Shown here one piece after another: positions 9,556 through 18,754 of a stretch of DNA of 64,000 nt; the stretch's first letter is position 1, and each line of letters opens with the position of its first letter. A program made the translations under genes and the position numbers. The notes below the pieces were generated by a model that was not told where the DNA came from, ran no database searches, and saw only the letters and a list, made by a program, of their open reading frames with translations. Source of the DNA: Prevotella sp. (GTDB lineage Bacteria > Bacteroidota > Bacteroidia > Bacteroidales > Bacteroidaceae); NCBI GenBank assembly GCA_016281055.1, contig JAEEHW010000076.1, forward strand, positions 17,605-81,604. The letters are read 5' to 3'.

Positions 9556-11013
9556 TTACTCTTCATCAGGTTTTGTCAGACTATTGAGGAAACGAATAAC
9601 CTTCGTTCCAAAGCTTGGCTTCTTGCGTTTTTCCTCTTCCAGACGCTGTGCTTCTTCCTCCTTACGACGTCTTTCTTCCTCAAGCTTTCGCTGTGCCTCA
9701 GCCTCTACGGCAGCCTTCTCTGCTGCAAGTTTCTCTGCCGCTGTCTGTACCACTCCGGGTGGCAGGTTGTTCACATCACGCGGCTCTGTCACTCCATATT
9801 CTTCCGTATCATTACTTGATGGCGTCACAGTACCAAAGATGTCACGTGGCTGCTTCTGTTCTTCCTGCAACCAACAGTTCTGATCTCCCTTGGCGAGCAA
9901 ACCTATGATAGTATTCATTGTGCCGTCCTTGGCATTAACCTCGCTACTTGTGCTGCTCACTGTCATGTTGACAAACTTCGCTATGCGCACCTTCTCAACA
10001 TTAGTGTGTTTTCTGAATGCCAACTCTATGTTCTTCATATTAGAACCACCGCCGGTAATAATCAATCCACCCAGTAGTTTGTCGGAGAAATCAGACGGCA
10101 CCTGATTCCATACATTGGCAATTATCTCATGCACACGGGCTTCTACGAGGTCTATGAAACGTGTGCTGTCAACCTTGCGATCGTTGTCTATCTCATACTT
10201 CAACATCGAATCTATTTCCTCCACAGGAGTATATGCTGAAGCGAAACGCAGTTTCATGTCCTCAGCATCCATCTCGTCAATCTGCAACGAACATATATCC
10301 TTCGTGATATTGTTGCCGCCAAGCGGTATGACAGCAATATGTCTGAGTACATCCTTATAATACACCATCACGGTGGTAGTCTCGGCTCCCATATCCACAA
10401 GCACGCAACCGCTGCGCTTTTCTATAGGCGTAAGCACTGCATCAGCCAATGCAAATGGTGCGAGATACATCTCTGCTATCTTCACGCCTGCCTTCTCAAA
10501 GCACATGTTTAGTTTGTTGTAATGGCGGCGGTTCTGCAGTATGTTAAGGAAATTTCCCTCAAGGTGGGAGCACTGCACACCTACAGGGTCCGACTGCAAG
10601 AGAGAATCGGCACGGTACTCCTGCTCCACAACATCGAGTATCTCCATTTCCGGATACTCCATGCTGCGGTTATTGTCCATCATGTCGGCCACCATCTGTG
10701 GCGAAACGGGCAATCCCTCCTGCAGTTCACGTATTATGACATTACGTTCGGAATGGATGGACTGTCCTCCCACACCGATGAACACATGTTTGATGCCCAC
10801 ATGCAACTGACCGCGCAATTTCTGCATGATGTTGGTGATGCACTGCACTGTCTTGTCGATGTTGTACACAACACCTTTGCGTATGCACTGCGTGGCATCT
10901 TCTCTCACCACTGAAAGAACGGCAATGCTTCCATCAGGTTTCTGCTGTCCGGCAATGCCTGTAATCTTTGTTGAGCCAAGTTCTATGGCTACGATAAAGT
11001 TTTTTAGTGCCAT
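9556..11013 (-). CDS. ftsA: Cell division protein FtsA (long charged C-terminal extension)
   Basis: Actin-like ATPase ELGSTKITGIAG, VDMGAETTTVMVY, GLIITGGGS; next to ftsZ. Confidence 0.95.
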   Translation of the reverse strand: MALKNFIVAIELGSTKITGIAGQQKPDGSIAVLSVVREDATQCIRKGVVYNIDKTVQCITNIMQKLRGQLHVGIKHVFIGVGGQSIHSERNVIIRELQEGLPVSPQMVADMMDNNRSMEYPEMEILDVVEQEYRADSLLQSDPVGVQCSHLEGNFLNILQNRRHYNKLNMCFEKAGVKIAEMYLAPFALADAVLTPIEKRSGCVLVDMGAETTTVMVYYKDVLRHIAVIPLGGNNITKDICSLQIDEMDAEDMKLRFASAYTPVEEIDSMLKYEIDNDRKVDSTRFIDLVEARVHEIIANVWNQVPSDFSDKLLGGLIITGGGSNMKNIELAFRKHTNVEKVRIAKFVNMTVSSTSSEVNAKDGTMNTIIGLLAKGDQNCWLQEEQKQPRDIFGTVTPSSNDTEEYGVTEPRDVNNLPPGVVQTAAEKLAAEKAAVEAEAQRKLEEERRRKEEEAQRLEEEKRKKPSFGTKVIRFLNSLTKPDEE

Positions 11014-11016
11014 AAT

Positions 11017-11949
11017 TTATCTCGTTTTGCTAATTTGCTTTTCGCTCTTCTTCTCTTTGTCTTTATTTTCCTTCTTCTCTCCCTGCGCAGGACTTGTCGT
11101 TTCACCTTCCTGTGGTGATGATACCGGAGGTGCCGCTGTCACCACCTGCGTTCCTCTTCTATGACATACTATCTGATTTGAGAATTCAAGTGATATGTAG
11201 TCATATTTCTTCCACCCTGCATGACAAAGTCCATGTGTGTAGAACAGCTGCAGGCGGTTCATCTGTCTTCCTACAAACTCTTCCATCAGTTCTGCCCTTC
11301 GTTTTGCAACATTGCTGATTGGTAACTGACCTATATTTATTATATGGTCTCCCACACGAGGCACGAGTTCCACGCTACTGTCGGGCAGCACATTTATTTG
11401 CTCCACCTGATTTCTCCACAAGTCATCAGCCATGAGCAAGCGTGCCAGATGGTATATGTATTTCACCGCATAAGAACGGTCAATGTTACCTGTTGCCACT
11501 ATCATGTCGCTGGTGTACTGTGAGTTTGGCATCACTCCACCGTTGTCATCGATGTAATAGTCGTCACCGGATTCTGCCTTCACCCTCACCACCGGTGTTC
11601 TCTGTGTCACCGACACGAAAGCATGTCCCGCCTGATTCACATAGCATTGTGCCGTTTTCACAAAAGGCATCTTGACAAGTCTCTGCTCAATATCTCGCGT
11701 ACAGATGCTGCTTAATGGCTTTGACATAGGATACAGGTCATATCTCTCAAGCAGTTTCTTTACTTCCTGCTCATCGAGAAACACATTGTCGTGCTCATCT
11801 TCTATCCTTATCACCACCTTGTTGCATGTGCCATTCTTTGCCATTGGCTTGTGCCATGACGCAAACACCAACACGAGATAAACAGCAATGAGTCCGTCAA
11901 TCGTTATCAGCAGTGTTCTTTTCCAGTCTATGTTGAGTTCGAAACGCAA
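11017..11949 (-). CDS. ftsQ: Cell division protein FtsQ
   Basis: Single N-terminal TM, POTRA-like region, position between murC and ftsA. Confidence 0.85.
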   Translation of the reverse strand: MRFELNIDWKRTLLITIDGLIAVYLVLVFASWHKPMAKNGTCNKVVIRIEDEHDNVFLDEQEVKKLLERYDLYPMSKPLSSICTRDIEQRLVKMPFVKTAQCYVNQAGHAFVSVTQRTPVVRVKAESGDDYYIDDNGGVMPNSQYTSDMIVATGNIDRSYAVKYIYHLARLLMADDLWRNQVEQINVLPDSSVELVPRVGDHIINIGQLPISNVAKRRAELMEEFVGRQMNRLQLFYTHGLCHAGWKKYDYISLEFSNQIVCHRRGTQVVTAAPPVSSPQEGETTSPAQGEKKENKDKEKKSEKQISKTR

Positions 11950-11952
11950 TTC

Positions 11953-13314
11953 TTACTTACTCTTTATTATCTTTGTTATCTCCGGCACGTAGTTGTCGAG
12001 GTCACCGGCTCCAAGTATTATCAACACATCGAAGTCACGAGAGCGCACATAATCAAGTACGCCGTCCTTGCTTATCATCTCCTTCTTCACGCCTGGTGCG
12101 AGGTTGTCGTATATCAGCTGTGACGTAACGCCCGGTATTGGTTTCTCGCGAGCAGGATAGATGTCACACAAAACCACCTCGTCAAGCTGCGACAGGGCAT
12201 CAGCAAACTCCTTATAGAAATCACGCGTGCGAGTATAGAGATGCGGTTGGAATATGGCGGTGATATGTCTGTCATTATACACCTGTCTCATACTCTTGGC
12301 GCTTTCAAATATCTCCTTCGGATGATGTGCATAGTCTGACAACACCACATGACGCTTGTCGCGCAGGGCGAAGTCGAAACGACGGTCAACGCCACGATAT
12401 GTCTGCATACCATAACGCAATTCGTCAGGCGAGCAACCGTTAAGCTGTGCCATTGCCATGGCGGCTATGCCGTTGTCTATGTTTATCGGCACAGGCTGTC
12501 CCAGACGTATATTCTCCACGTTGCCGAACGGCGACACGTAATCGAATGTTATCTCACCTTTTTCTATACGTATGTTCTCTGCATGGAAGTCACCTTCCTC
12601 TGTGCCGTATGTGAACGTACGCACTCCTTCCGGTACATCTGGCTGCATCTCCAAACCGGTATGTATGATGAGCGTACCTCCCGGTTGTATGAGAGTGGTG
12701 TAGTGTCGGAAGGATTCGAGATAAGCCTCCTTTGTGCCGTATATGTCAAGATGGTCGGGATCTGTAGATGTTATGACCGTCATCCATGGACGCAGCCAGT
12801 GGAAACTGCGGTCAAACTCATCGGCCTCTATCACCACATAGTCTGACTTGTCGCTGAGGATGTAGTTCGTGCCGTAGTTCTTAGATATTCCCCCGAGGAA
12901 GGCGTTACAGTCTTTTGATGACTGGTGCATGATATGCGCACACATGGTGGATGTGGTTGTCTTGCCGTGCGTACCTGCCACACAGAGTCCTTTGTGCTCT
13001 CGCGTGAGCATTCCGAGCACCTGTGCTCTTTTTTGTATGTCAAACCCGTTTTGGCGGAAATACTTCAACTCCTTGTGTTCTTCCGGTATAGCCGGTGTAT
13101 ATATCACCAATGTGTTTTTCGGGTCGCGACATGCCACAGGTATCTGTGTCACGTCTTCCGTGTAGTGTATAATCATTCCCTCCTTCTCAAGATGGCGTGT
13201 CAAGGCTGATGGTGTCTTGTCATAACCTGCCACCACCAGGCCCTTACGTATGAAATAGCGCGCTATGGCGCTCATCCCAATGCCTCCTGCACCTACAAAA
13301 TATACTGCTTTCAT
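11953..13314 (-). CDS. murC: UDP-N-acetylmuramate--L-alanine ligase
   Basis: GAGGIGMSAIA; GTHGKTTTSTM; VVIEADEFDRSF. Confidence 0.96.
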   Translation of the reverse strand: MKAVYFVGAGGIGMSAIARYFIRKGLVVAGYDKTPSALTRHLEKEGMIIHYTEDVTQIPVACRDPKNTLVIYTPAIPEEHKELKYFRQNGFDIQKRAQVLGMLTREHKGLCVAGTHGKTTTSTMCAHIMHQSSKDCNAFLGGISKNYGTNYILSDKSDYVVIEADEFDRSFHWLRPWMTVITSTDPDHLDIYGTKEAYLESFRHYTTLIQPGGTLIIHTGLEMQPDVPEGVRTFTYGTEEGDFHAENIRIEKGEITFDYVSPFGNVENIRLGQPVPINIDNGIAAMAMAQLNGCSPDELRYGMQTYRGVDRRFDFALRDKRHVVLSDYAHHPKEIFESAKSMRQVYNDRHITAIFQPHLYTRTRDFYKEFADALSQLDEVVLCDIYPAREKPIPGVTSQLIYDNLAPGVKKEMISKDGVLDYVRSRDFDVLIILGAGDLDNYVPEITKIIKSK

Positions 13315-13340
13315 TAAATCTGTTTTTACTATATCTGTGT

Positions 13341-14441
13341 TTAGTTATTTTTTATAAGTTTCATCACTTCATCGGCTATGATGTCTGCCGAGTCTGGCAG
13401 GGCGAGTTTGCTCACCTCCACCTCGAGTTTTGTCACGGTTGCTGCATCTGACACAAGTGCTATGGACTCTTCCACGAGTGTCTTCTCTGCCATTGAGTCT
13501 GGTATGAAGAGGGCTGCCCCCTTGTCTGACAATGCCCTTGCATTCTTTGTCTGGTGATCCTCCGCTACATTGGGCGACGGTACGAGTATCGATGCTTTGC
13601 CCAACAGGCACAACTCACTTATCGATGATGCTCCGGCACGGCTGATTACGATGTCTGCAGCCTTATATGCCGTTGCCATGTCGCTGATGAATGCCTGCGG
13701 ATGAACCAGTACGGCACCTGCTTCGCGGGCTTTGCGCTCACACTCTTCGGCATAGTATTTTCCTGTTTGCCAGATAACCTGTACCTGCCGTTCATCAAAA
13801 CGCTTTATGCCGTCGGCGATGGCATTGTTGATGGTGCGTGCTCCGAGCGATCCTCCTATGACGAGTATCGTAGGCAGGTCTTCCCGCAGTCCGAGAGACT
13901 TACGCGCTTCTGTGCGTGTCATGGTGTTTGCCATCAGTATCTGCCTGACGGGGTTACCTGTCTTTATGATACGCTCTGCAGGAAAGAACCTTTCCATGCC
14001 GTCGTATGCCACGCATATCTTCTTAGCACGCTTGGCCAGTGATTTGTTTGTCACGCCAGCGTATGAGTTCTGTTCCTGTATCAGGCATGGTATGCCCATG
14101 TCGGCCGCAGCATTCAGCGTAGGAGCAGAGGCATAACCTCCCACACCCACCGCCACCTGCGGACGGAATTCCTTTATTATATTCTTGACCATCCGCTTGC
14201 TGCGGAAGAAGTCAATCATCACCCAGATATTCTTAGGGCTCCACAACGGACGTATCAGTCCACGCACCGGCAGTCCCTTTATATTGTAGCCTGCTTCCGG
14301 CACACGTGTCATCTCCATCCTGCCTTCTGCCCCCACGAAGAGAATCTCAGCCTCCGGGTCTTTGGCTTTCAAGGCATTTGCTATGCTTATGGCTGGGAAG
14401 ATATGGCCTCCCGTACCGCCACCACTGATGATTATTCTCAT
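13341..14441 (-). CDS. murG: UDP-GlcNAc:undecaprenyl-PP-MurNAc-pentapeptide GlcNAc transferase
   Basis: ISGGGTGGHIFPAISIA; VIGGSLGARTIN. Confidence 0.96.
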   Translation of the reverse strand: MRIIISGGGTGGHIFPAISIANALKAKDPEAEILFVGAEGRMEMTRVPEAGYNIKGLPVRGLIRPLWSPKNIWVMIDFFRSKRMVKNIIKEFRPQVAVGVGGYASAPTLNAAADMGIPCLIQEQNSYAGVTNKSLAKRAKKICVAYDGMERFFPAERIIKTGNPVRQILMANTMTRTEARKSLGLREDLPTILVIGGSLGARTINNAIADGIKRFDERQVQVIWQTGKYYAEECERKAREAGAVLVHPQAFISDMATAYKAADIVISRAGASSISELCLLGKASILVPSPNVAEDHQTKNARALSDKGAALFIPDSMAEKTLVEESIALVSDAATVTKLEVEVSKLALPDSADIIADEVMKLIKNN

Positions 14442-14465
14442 GGCATCTATATTTTTATATCATAA

Positions 14466-15752
14466 TTACATTTCATTCTCAACTTCCACCTTAGCAGTTT
14501 TCATGCGTTTCTTGGCTGTACGGCTGACACTGAGTATCACGCCGATGTATATGCAGTTGATGATAGACGACGTTCCGCCTTTGCTTATCAACGGCAACGG
14601 CTGACCCGTGACGGGTGCCAGTCCGACGGCCACTGCCATATTGAAGAGTGCCTGCACCACTATCATCAATGCCAGTCCCATGGCCAACAGGGCAGGGAAG
14701 GTATTCTCACACTGCATAGCTATGATACCTGTGCGGAAGAGCAGCGATATATACAGCAGCATTACAAAAGCCGCGCCAAGCAATCCCAACTCTTCAAAGA
14801 TGATGGCAAAGATGAAATCAGAGAATGCCAACGGCAGCAAGTCACGCTGCACTGAGTTGCCCGGACCTACACCCAGCACTCCACTCGATGCTATTGCTAT
14901 GCGTGCGCGGCCCTCCTGACCTTTGTTGTCCATATCGTATTCCTCTGGCGGCACATCCCTCACGTCAAAGAATGACACTATACGTTCCTTCCATACATCG
15001 GCACGGTGCCATATACCTCCACGCGTGACGGGAGTCTCATCTGCATCTTTTGCCTCGTTGGTTTCCACATATTCCTTGCCAGCCGCCGAGTGGGCCTCCG
15101 CCAACTGCGACTTTGACTGTCCTATAAGCATGATAACCATTACCAACACCATGGCAGCGCCTACCACCGAAGCAAACAGACCGAGCAACTGCTTTATCGA
15201 GACTCTGCCCACGAACATCATGATAAACACTACTGTAAACATCAGTGCGGCAGTGGAGAAGTTCTCAGGCAATACCAGTCCTATGAGCAGAAGGCTCGTA
15301 CCCAATATATATTTGAATGCCTTTGATGACACTCCTTCTGGTGTCTGCAACTGACTCAGTATATGAGCCGTGGTGAGCACCAACGTACCTTTCGCCACCT
15401 CTGACGGCTGCAATGGTATGAAGCCAATCTTCAGCCATCGAGCGGCATCGTTTTCCTTTGTACCTATGAGATATACCAATACCAGCAGGAGTATGGAGCC
15501 TACAAACATGATGGGCGTCATCACCTTGAAATAGCGGCACGGTATATTGAGCACAAATATCATACAGAGGAAACCGACAAACAGAAGCGCACTGTGATAG
15601 GTTGCCGCAAACCAATAGTTGCCCGACTTATAGCCGAGACTGGCAGACGCAGAATATACCTCCACCACACTTACGAGGCAGAGCAGGAAGAAGATGATCC
15701 ATATCACACCATCTCCCTTAAATACATTCTGTAGTCGCTTCAGTTTTTCCAT
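14466..15752 (-). CDS. ftsW: Lipid II polymerase FtsW (SEDS family)
   Basis: Polytopic; GVGPGNSVQRDLLP and PLISKGGTSSI SEDS motifs; dcw context. Confidence 0.93.
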   Translation of the reverse strand: MEKLKRLQNVFKGDGVIWIIFFLLCLVSVVEVYSASASLGYKSGNYWFAATYHSALLFVGFLCMIFVLNIPCRYFKVMTPIMFVGSILLLVLVYLIGTKENDAARWLKIGFIPLQPSEVAKGTLVLTTAHILSQLQTPEGVSSKAFKYILGTSLLLIGLVLPENFSTAALMFTVVFIMMFVGRVSIKQLLGLFASVVGAAMVLVMVIMLIGQSKSQLAEAHSAAGKEYVETNEAKDADETPVTRGGIWHRADVWKERIVSFFDVRDVPPEEYDMDNKGQEGRARIAIASSGVLGVGPGNSVQRDLLPLAFSDFIFAIIFEELGLLGAAFVMLLYISLLFRTGIIAMQCENTFPALLAMGLALMIVVQALFNMAVAVGLAPVTGQPLPLISKGGTSSIINCIYIGVILSVSRTAKKRMKTAKVEVENEM

Positions 15753-15763
15753 TTCTTATTTTT

Positions 15764-15833
15764 GGTAATCGAAGTTTTTCGGAGTAATCGGAATATTCGG
15801 AATACTCGGAGTATTCTGATTAATCTGAGTTCT
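15764..15833. repeat. 9-bp tandem repeat array (TAATCGGAA/TATTCGGAA/TACTCGGAG/TATTCTGAT/TAATCTGAG)
   Basis: Read directly in the murD-ftsW gap. Confidence 0.8.
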
Positions 15834-15837
15834 ATTC

Positions 15838-17181
15838 TTATTCTTTCGCCAATGCCTTGAACTGCTCACCACGGTCTTCCATGTTCTTGAAGAGGTCGAA
15901 GCTGGCACAGCATGGTGACAACAGCACTACGTCGCCCGGCTTGGCGAAACGACGGCATGCCTCTACGCACTCTTTCATTGAGTGGGTATCTGCAACAGGC
16001 AGTCCAAGGTCGTCGAATGCTGCATGCAGCTTAGCATTGTCAACACCCATATACACCACTGCACTGCACTTTTCTTTTACCAGTGCCTTGATGTCGTTGT
16101 AGTCATTGCCCTTGTCCTTGCCTCCGACAATGAGTACCGTAGGACGGCTCATGGCTTCAAGAGCCACATGGCAGGCATCAACGTTGGTGGCTTTCGAATC
16201 GTTAATCCACAGCACTCCGTCCTTCTCTATCACTTTCTCCAGACGATGCTCCACGCCTGGGAAGTCTTTCAGACACTGTGCAAGGATGGCTTCCTTCTTC
16301 TCCTGCTCACCGGCAGAGAGTTCCATCTTTGCCATGGCTGCACGCACTGCTGCACGGGCTGCCATCATGTTGCGCTGATTATGCTTTCCGGGCAGTGGGA
16401 AGTCGCTGTTGGGGTCGATGTCCTTGTCGCTGAATGGTTCGAGCGTAGGATTGCCCATCACTGCCTTGCGTGATGATGGTGTTGGCTTGGGTGCGTAACC
16501 GTCAAGACGCTTCTGCAGTTCGTTGTCTATGTATTCGTCATCGCTCCAATATACGAAGGTGTCCTTCGGCGTCTGGTTCTGTATGATGCGCATCTTGGAA
16601 TCGACATAGTTCTGCATCTCGAACTCGTAGCGGTCGAGGTGGTCGGGCGTGATGTTCATCAGCACTGCCACGTCGGCGCGGAAGTCGAACATATTGTCGA
16701 GTTGGAACGAGCTTATCTCAAGCACATACCAGTCATGGTCCTGCGTAGCCACCTGCAGGGCGTATGAGCGGCCGATGTTGCCTGCCAGTCCTACGTCAAC
16801 GCCCCACTTCTTCATTATATAATATATGAGTGATGTGGTTGTTGTCTTGCCGTTGGAACCGGTGATGCAGATGGTCTTGCCCTTGCTGTAGCGGTGGGCA
16901 AACTCCAGCTCCGCCAGTATCGGCGTGCCTTTGGCCATCAGAGCCTCCACCATCGGCGCAGTGTCTGGTATGCCCGGACTCTTCACTACCTCGTCGGCTG
17001 AGAGAATCTCAGCCTCTGTGTGCTGACCTTCCTCCCAGCGTATGCCTTCGTCGTTAAGCCGTTTCTTGTATTTCGGCTTAATCTGTCCCATGTCTGACAC
17101 GAACACGTCGTATCCCTGCTGCTTACCCAGGATGGCGGTGCCTACGCCGCTCTCACCTGCTCCAAGAATGACTAATTTCAT
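15838..17181 (-). CDS. murD: UDP-N-acetylmuramoylalanine--D-glutamate ligase
   Basis: ITGSNGKTTTTSLIYYI; NDSKATNVDA. Confidence 0.96.
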   Translation of the reverse strand: MKLVILGAGESGVGTAILGKQQGYDVFVSDMGQIKPKYKKRLNDEGIRWEEGQHTEAEILSADEVVKSPGIPDTAPMVEALMAKGTPILAELEFAHRYSKGKTICITGSNGKTTTTSLIYYIMKKWGVDVGLAGNIGRSYALQVATQDHDWYVLEISSFQLDNMFDFRADVAVLMNITPDHLDRYEFEMQNYVDSKMRIIQNQTPKDTFVYWSDDEYIDNELQKRLDGYAPKPTPSSRKAVMGNPTLEPFSDKDIDPNSDFPLPGKHNQRNMMAARAAVRAAMAKMELSAGEQEKKEAILAQCLKDFPGVEHRLEKVIEKDGVLWINDSKATNVDACHVALEAMSRPTVLIVGGKDKGNDYNDIKALVKEKCSAVVYMGVDNAKLHAAFDDLGLPVADTHSMKECVEACRRFAKPGDVVLLSPCCASFDLFKNMEDRGEQFKALAKE

Positions 17182-17196
17182 ACTCTTTATAGAATT

Positions 17197-17297
17197 TTAG
17201 GAGTTAAGGAGATAAGGAGTTAAGACATTACGCTTTATCTGATGGCTTTGCTGCACCAACAGCATTTGTCTTTACTACTTAACTACATAACTACTGA
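17197..17297. repeat. Inverted-arm repeat element in murD-mraY gap (30-bp arms of 8-bp sub-repeats)
   Basis: TTAGGAG-TTAAGGAG-ATAAGGAG-TTAAGAC versus reverse-complemented right arm TCAGTAG-TTATGTAG-TTAAGTAG-TAAAGAC. Confidence 0.7.
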
Positions 17298-17300
17298 CTA

Positions 17301-18569
17301 CTATCTGATTTTCAGCGTTATTATTGCCAATGCCGCCATGCCGATGGTGACAATCCAGAAACGTGTGGTTATCTTTGATTCCAGCCAGCATCCGCGCGGC
17401 TTGTTGAGGAATACCTTGATGTCGTCTCCCAACTGTCCCGGTTTTATGCGGAATGCATCGTGTATGGGCGCACGCTTGAAGAGACGCAGTTTTTTGCCCC
17501 TCTTGTTGCCATATTTCGCCACCTGCACCTGCAGCATCACCGAGATGCTCTCCATGAGGAACACGAAGCAGATGATTGGCACAAGCAGTTCCTTGTGTAT
17601 GATGACCGCCGTTACGGCTATGATGCCGCCGATGGCCAGCGAACCGGTGTCGCCCATGAATATCTGTGCAGGATATGCGTTGTACCACAGGAAGCCCACC
17701 AGCGCACCGACGAAGGCGCTGAGGAATATCACCAGTTCTTCTGACTGCGGTATATACATTATATTAAAGTATGATGCAAAGCCTATATGGCTCGACACAT
17801 ACGCCAGTATGCCCAGCGCTATGCACATGATGGCGGAATTGCCTGCACACATACCGTCCATGCCGTCGTTGAGGTTTGAACCGTTGCTGACAGCCATCAC
17901 CACAAACGTGGTCAGTATGACGAAGAATATCCATCCTGCTGCAGAGCGGTGCTCACCCATCCATGAGAAGAACACGTCGGTGTAGTTGAGGTTGTTGTTC
18001 TTGACGAACGGTATGGTCGTGGTCGTTGACTTCACCGGTGCACTCTTGTGAATCACTATCTCCTGCGAGTCATTCTTCTGCACTGCAACATTCTCGCGCA
18101 TCACGGCATCCGGACTGAGCCACAGCGTGAGGCCAACAATCAGTCCGAGCAATGCCTGTCCTACAAGTTTGTAGAGAGGACGCAGACCGTCTTTGGTCAC
18201 CTTCATCTTGATGTAGTCGTCGGCAAAGCCTATCGCACCGAGCCACAGCGTGGTGACTATCATCAGCAGCATGTATATGTTTCTCAGACGACCGAACAGC
18301 AGGCACGGCACTATCGTTGCCACGATGATGATAACACCTCCCATCGTAGGCACGCCTTTCTTCTCCACGCCATAGGGGTCGATGGAGCGGTCGCGCTGCG
18401 CCTCCATGCCGCCGTGACGGCGCATCCATTTGATGAAGTACTCACCAAACCATACAGAGATTACAAGCGACATCACCAGCGCCAATATAGAGCGGAAGGA
18501 GATGTAACTCCACATACCCGAACCGGGAATGTTCCATTGTTCAAGAAATCTGAAAAGATAGTATAACAT
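17301..18569 (-). CDS. mraY: Phospho-N-acetylmuramoyl-pentapeptide-transferase
   Basis: KKGVPTMGGVIII; NLNDGMDGM. Confidence 0.96.
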   Translation of the reverse strand: MLYYLFRFLEQWNIPGSGMWSYISFRSILALVMSLVISVWFGEYFIKWMRRHGGMEAQRDRSIDPYGVEKKGVPTMGGVIIIVATIVPCLLFGRLRNIYMLLMIVTTLWLGAIGFADDYIKMKVTKDGLRPLYKLVGQALLGLIVGLTLWLSPDAVMRENVAVQKNDSQEIVIHKSAPVKSTTTTIPFVKNNNLNYTDVFFSWMGEHRSAAGWIFFVILTTFVVMAVSNGSNLNDGMDGMCAGNSAIMCIALGILAYVSSHIGFASYFNIMYIPQSEELVIFLSAFVGALVGFLWYNAYPAQIFMGDTGSLAIGGIIAVTAVIIHKELLVPIICFVFLMESISVMLQVQVAKYGNKRGKKLRLFKRAPIHDAFRIKPGQLGDDIKVFLNKPRGCWLESKITTRFWIVTIGMAALAIITLKIR

Positions 18570-18618
18570 CGTTTTTTCTTACAGTTTGCTCTTTTTTATG
18601 TTAATTTTCTTACGCCGA

Positions 18619-18742
18619 TTCTTAACGGCTGTTAAATATTGCCTTGCTTTGCAATAGCATACCTTTTACGTTGTAAAAGCATAGGTATTACCATGTAAAA
18701 CGATAGCTATTACAGTGTAAAAGCATAGCTTTCATTTTGTCA
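18619..18742. repeat. 22-bp tandem near-palindromic repeat element (site 1)
   Basis: Four units at exact 22-bp spacing (GTAAAAGCATAGGTATTACCAT etc.), ending AGCTTTCATTTTGTCA. Confidence 0.8.
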
Positions 18743-18754
18743 TCTGCATGCTTT

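Noticed and set aside
18651-18738. 22-bp repeats considered as a CRISPR array
   Set aside because: Units are contiguous at 22-bp spacing with no unique spacers, and no cas genes are present.
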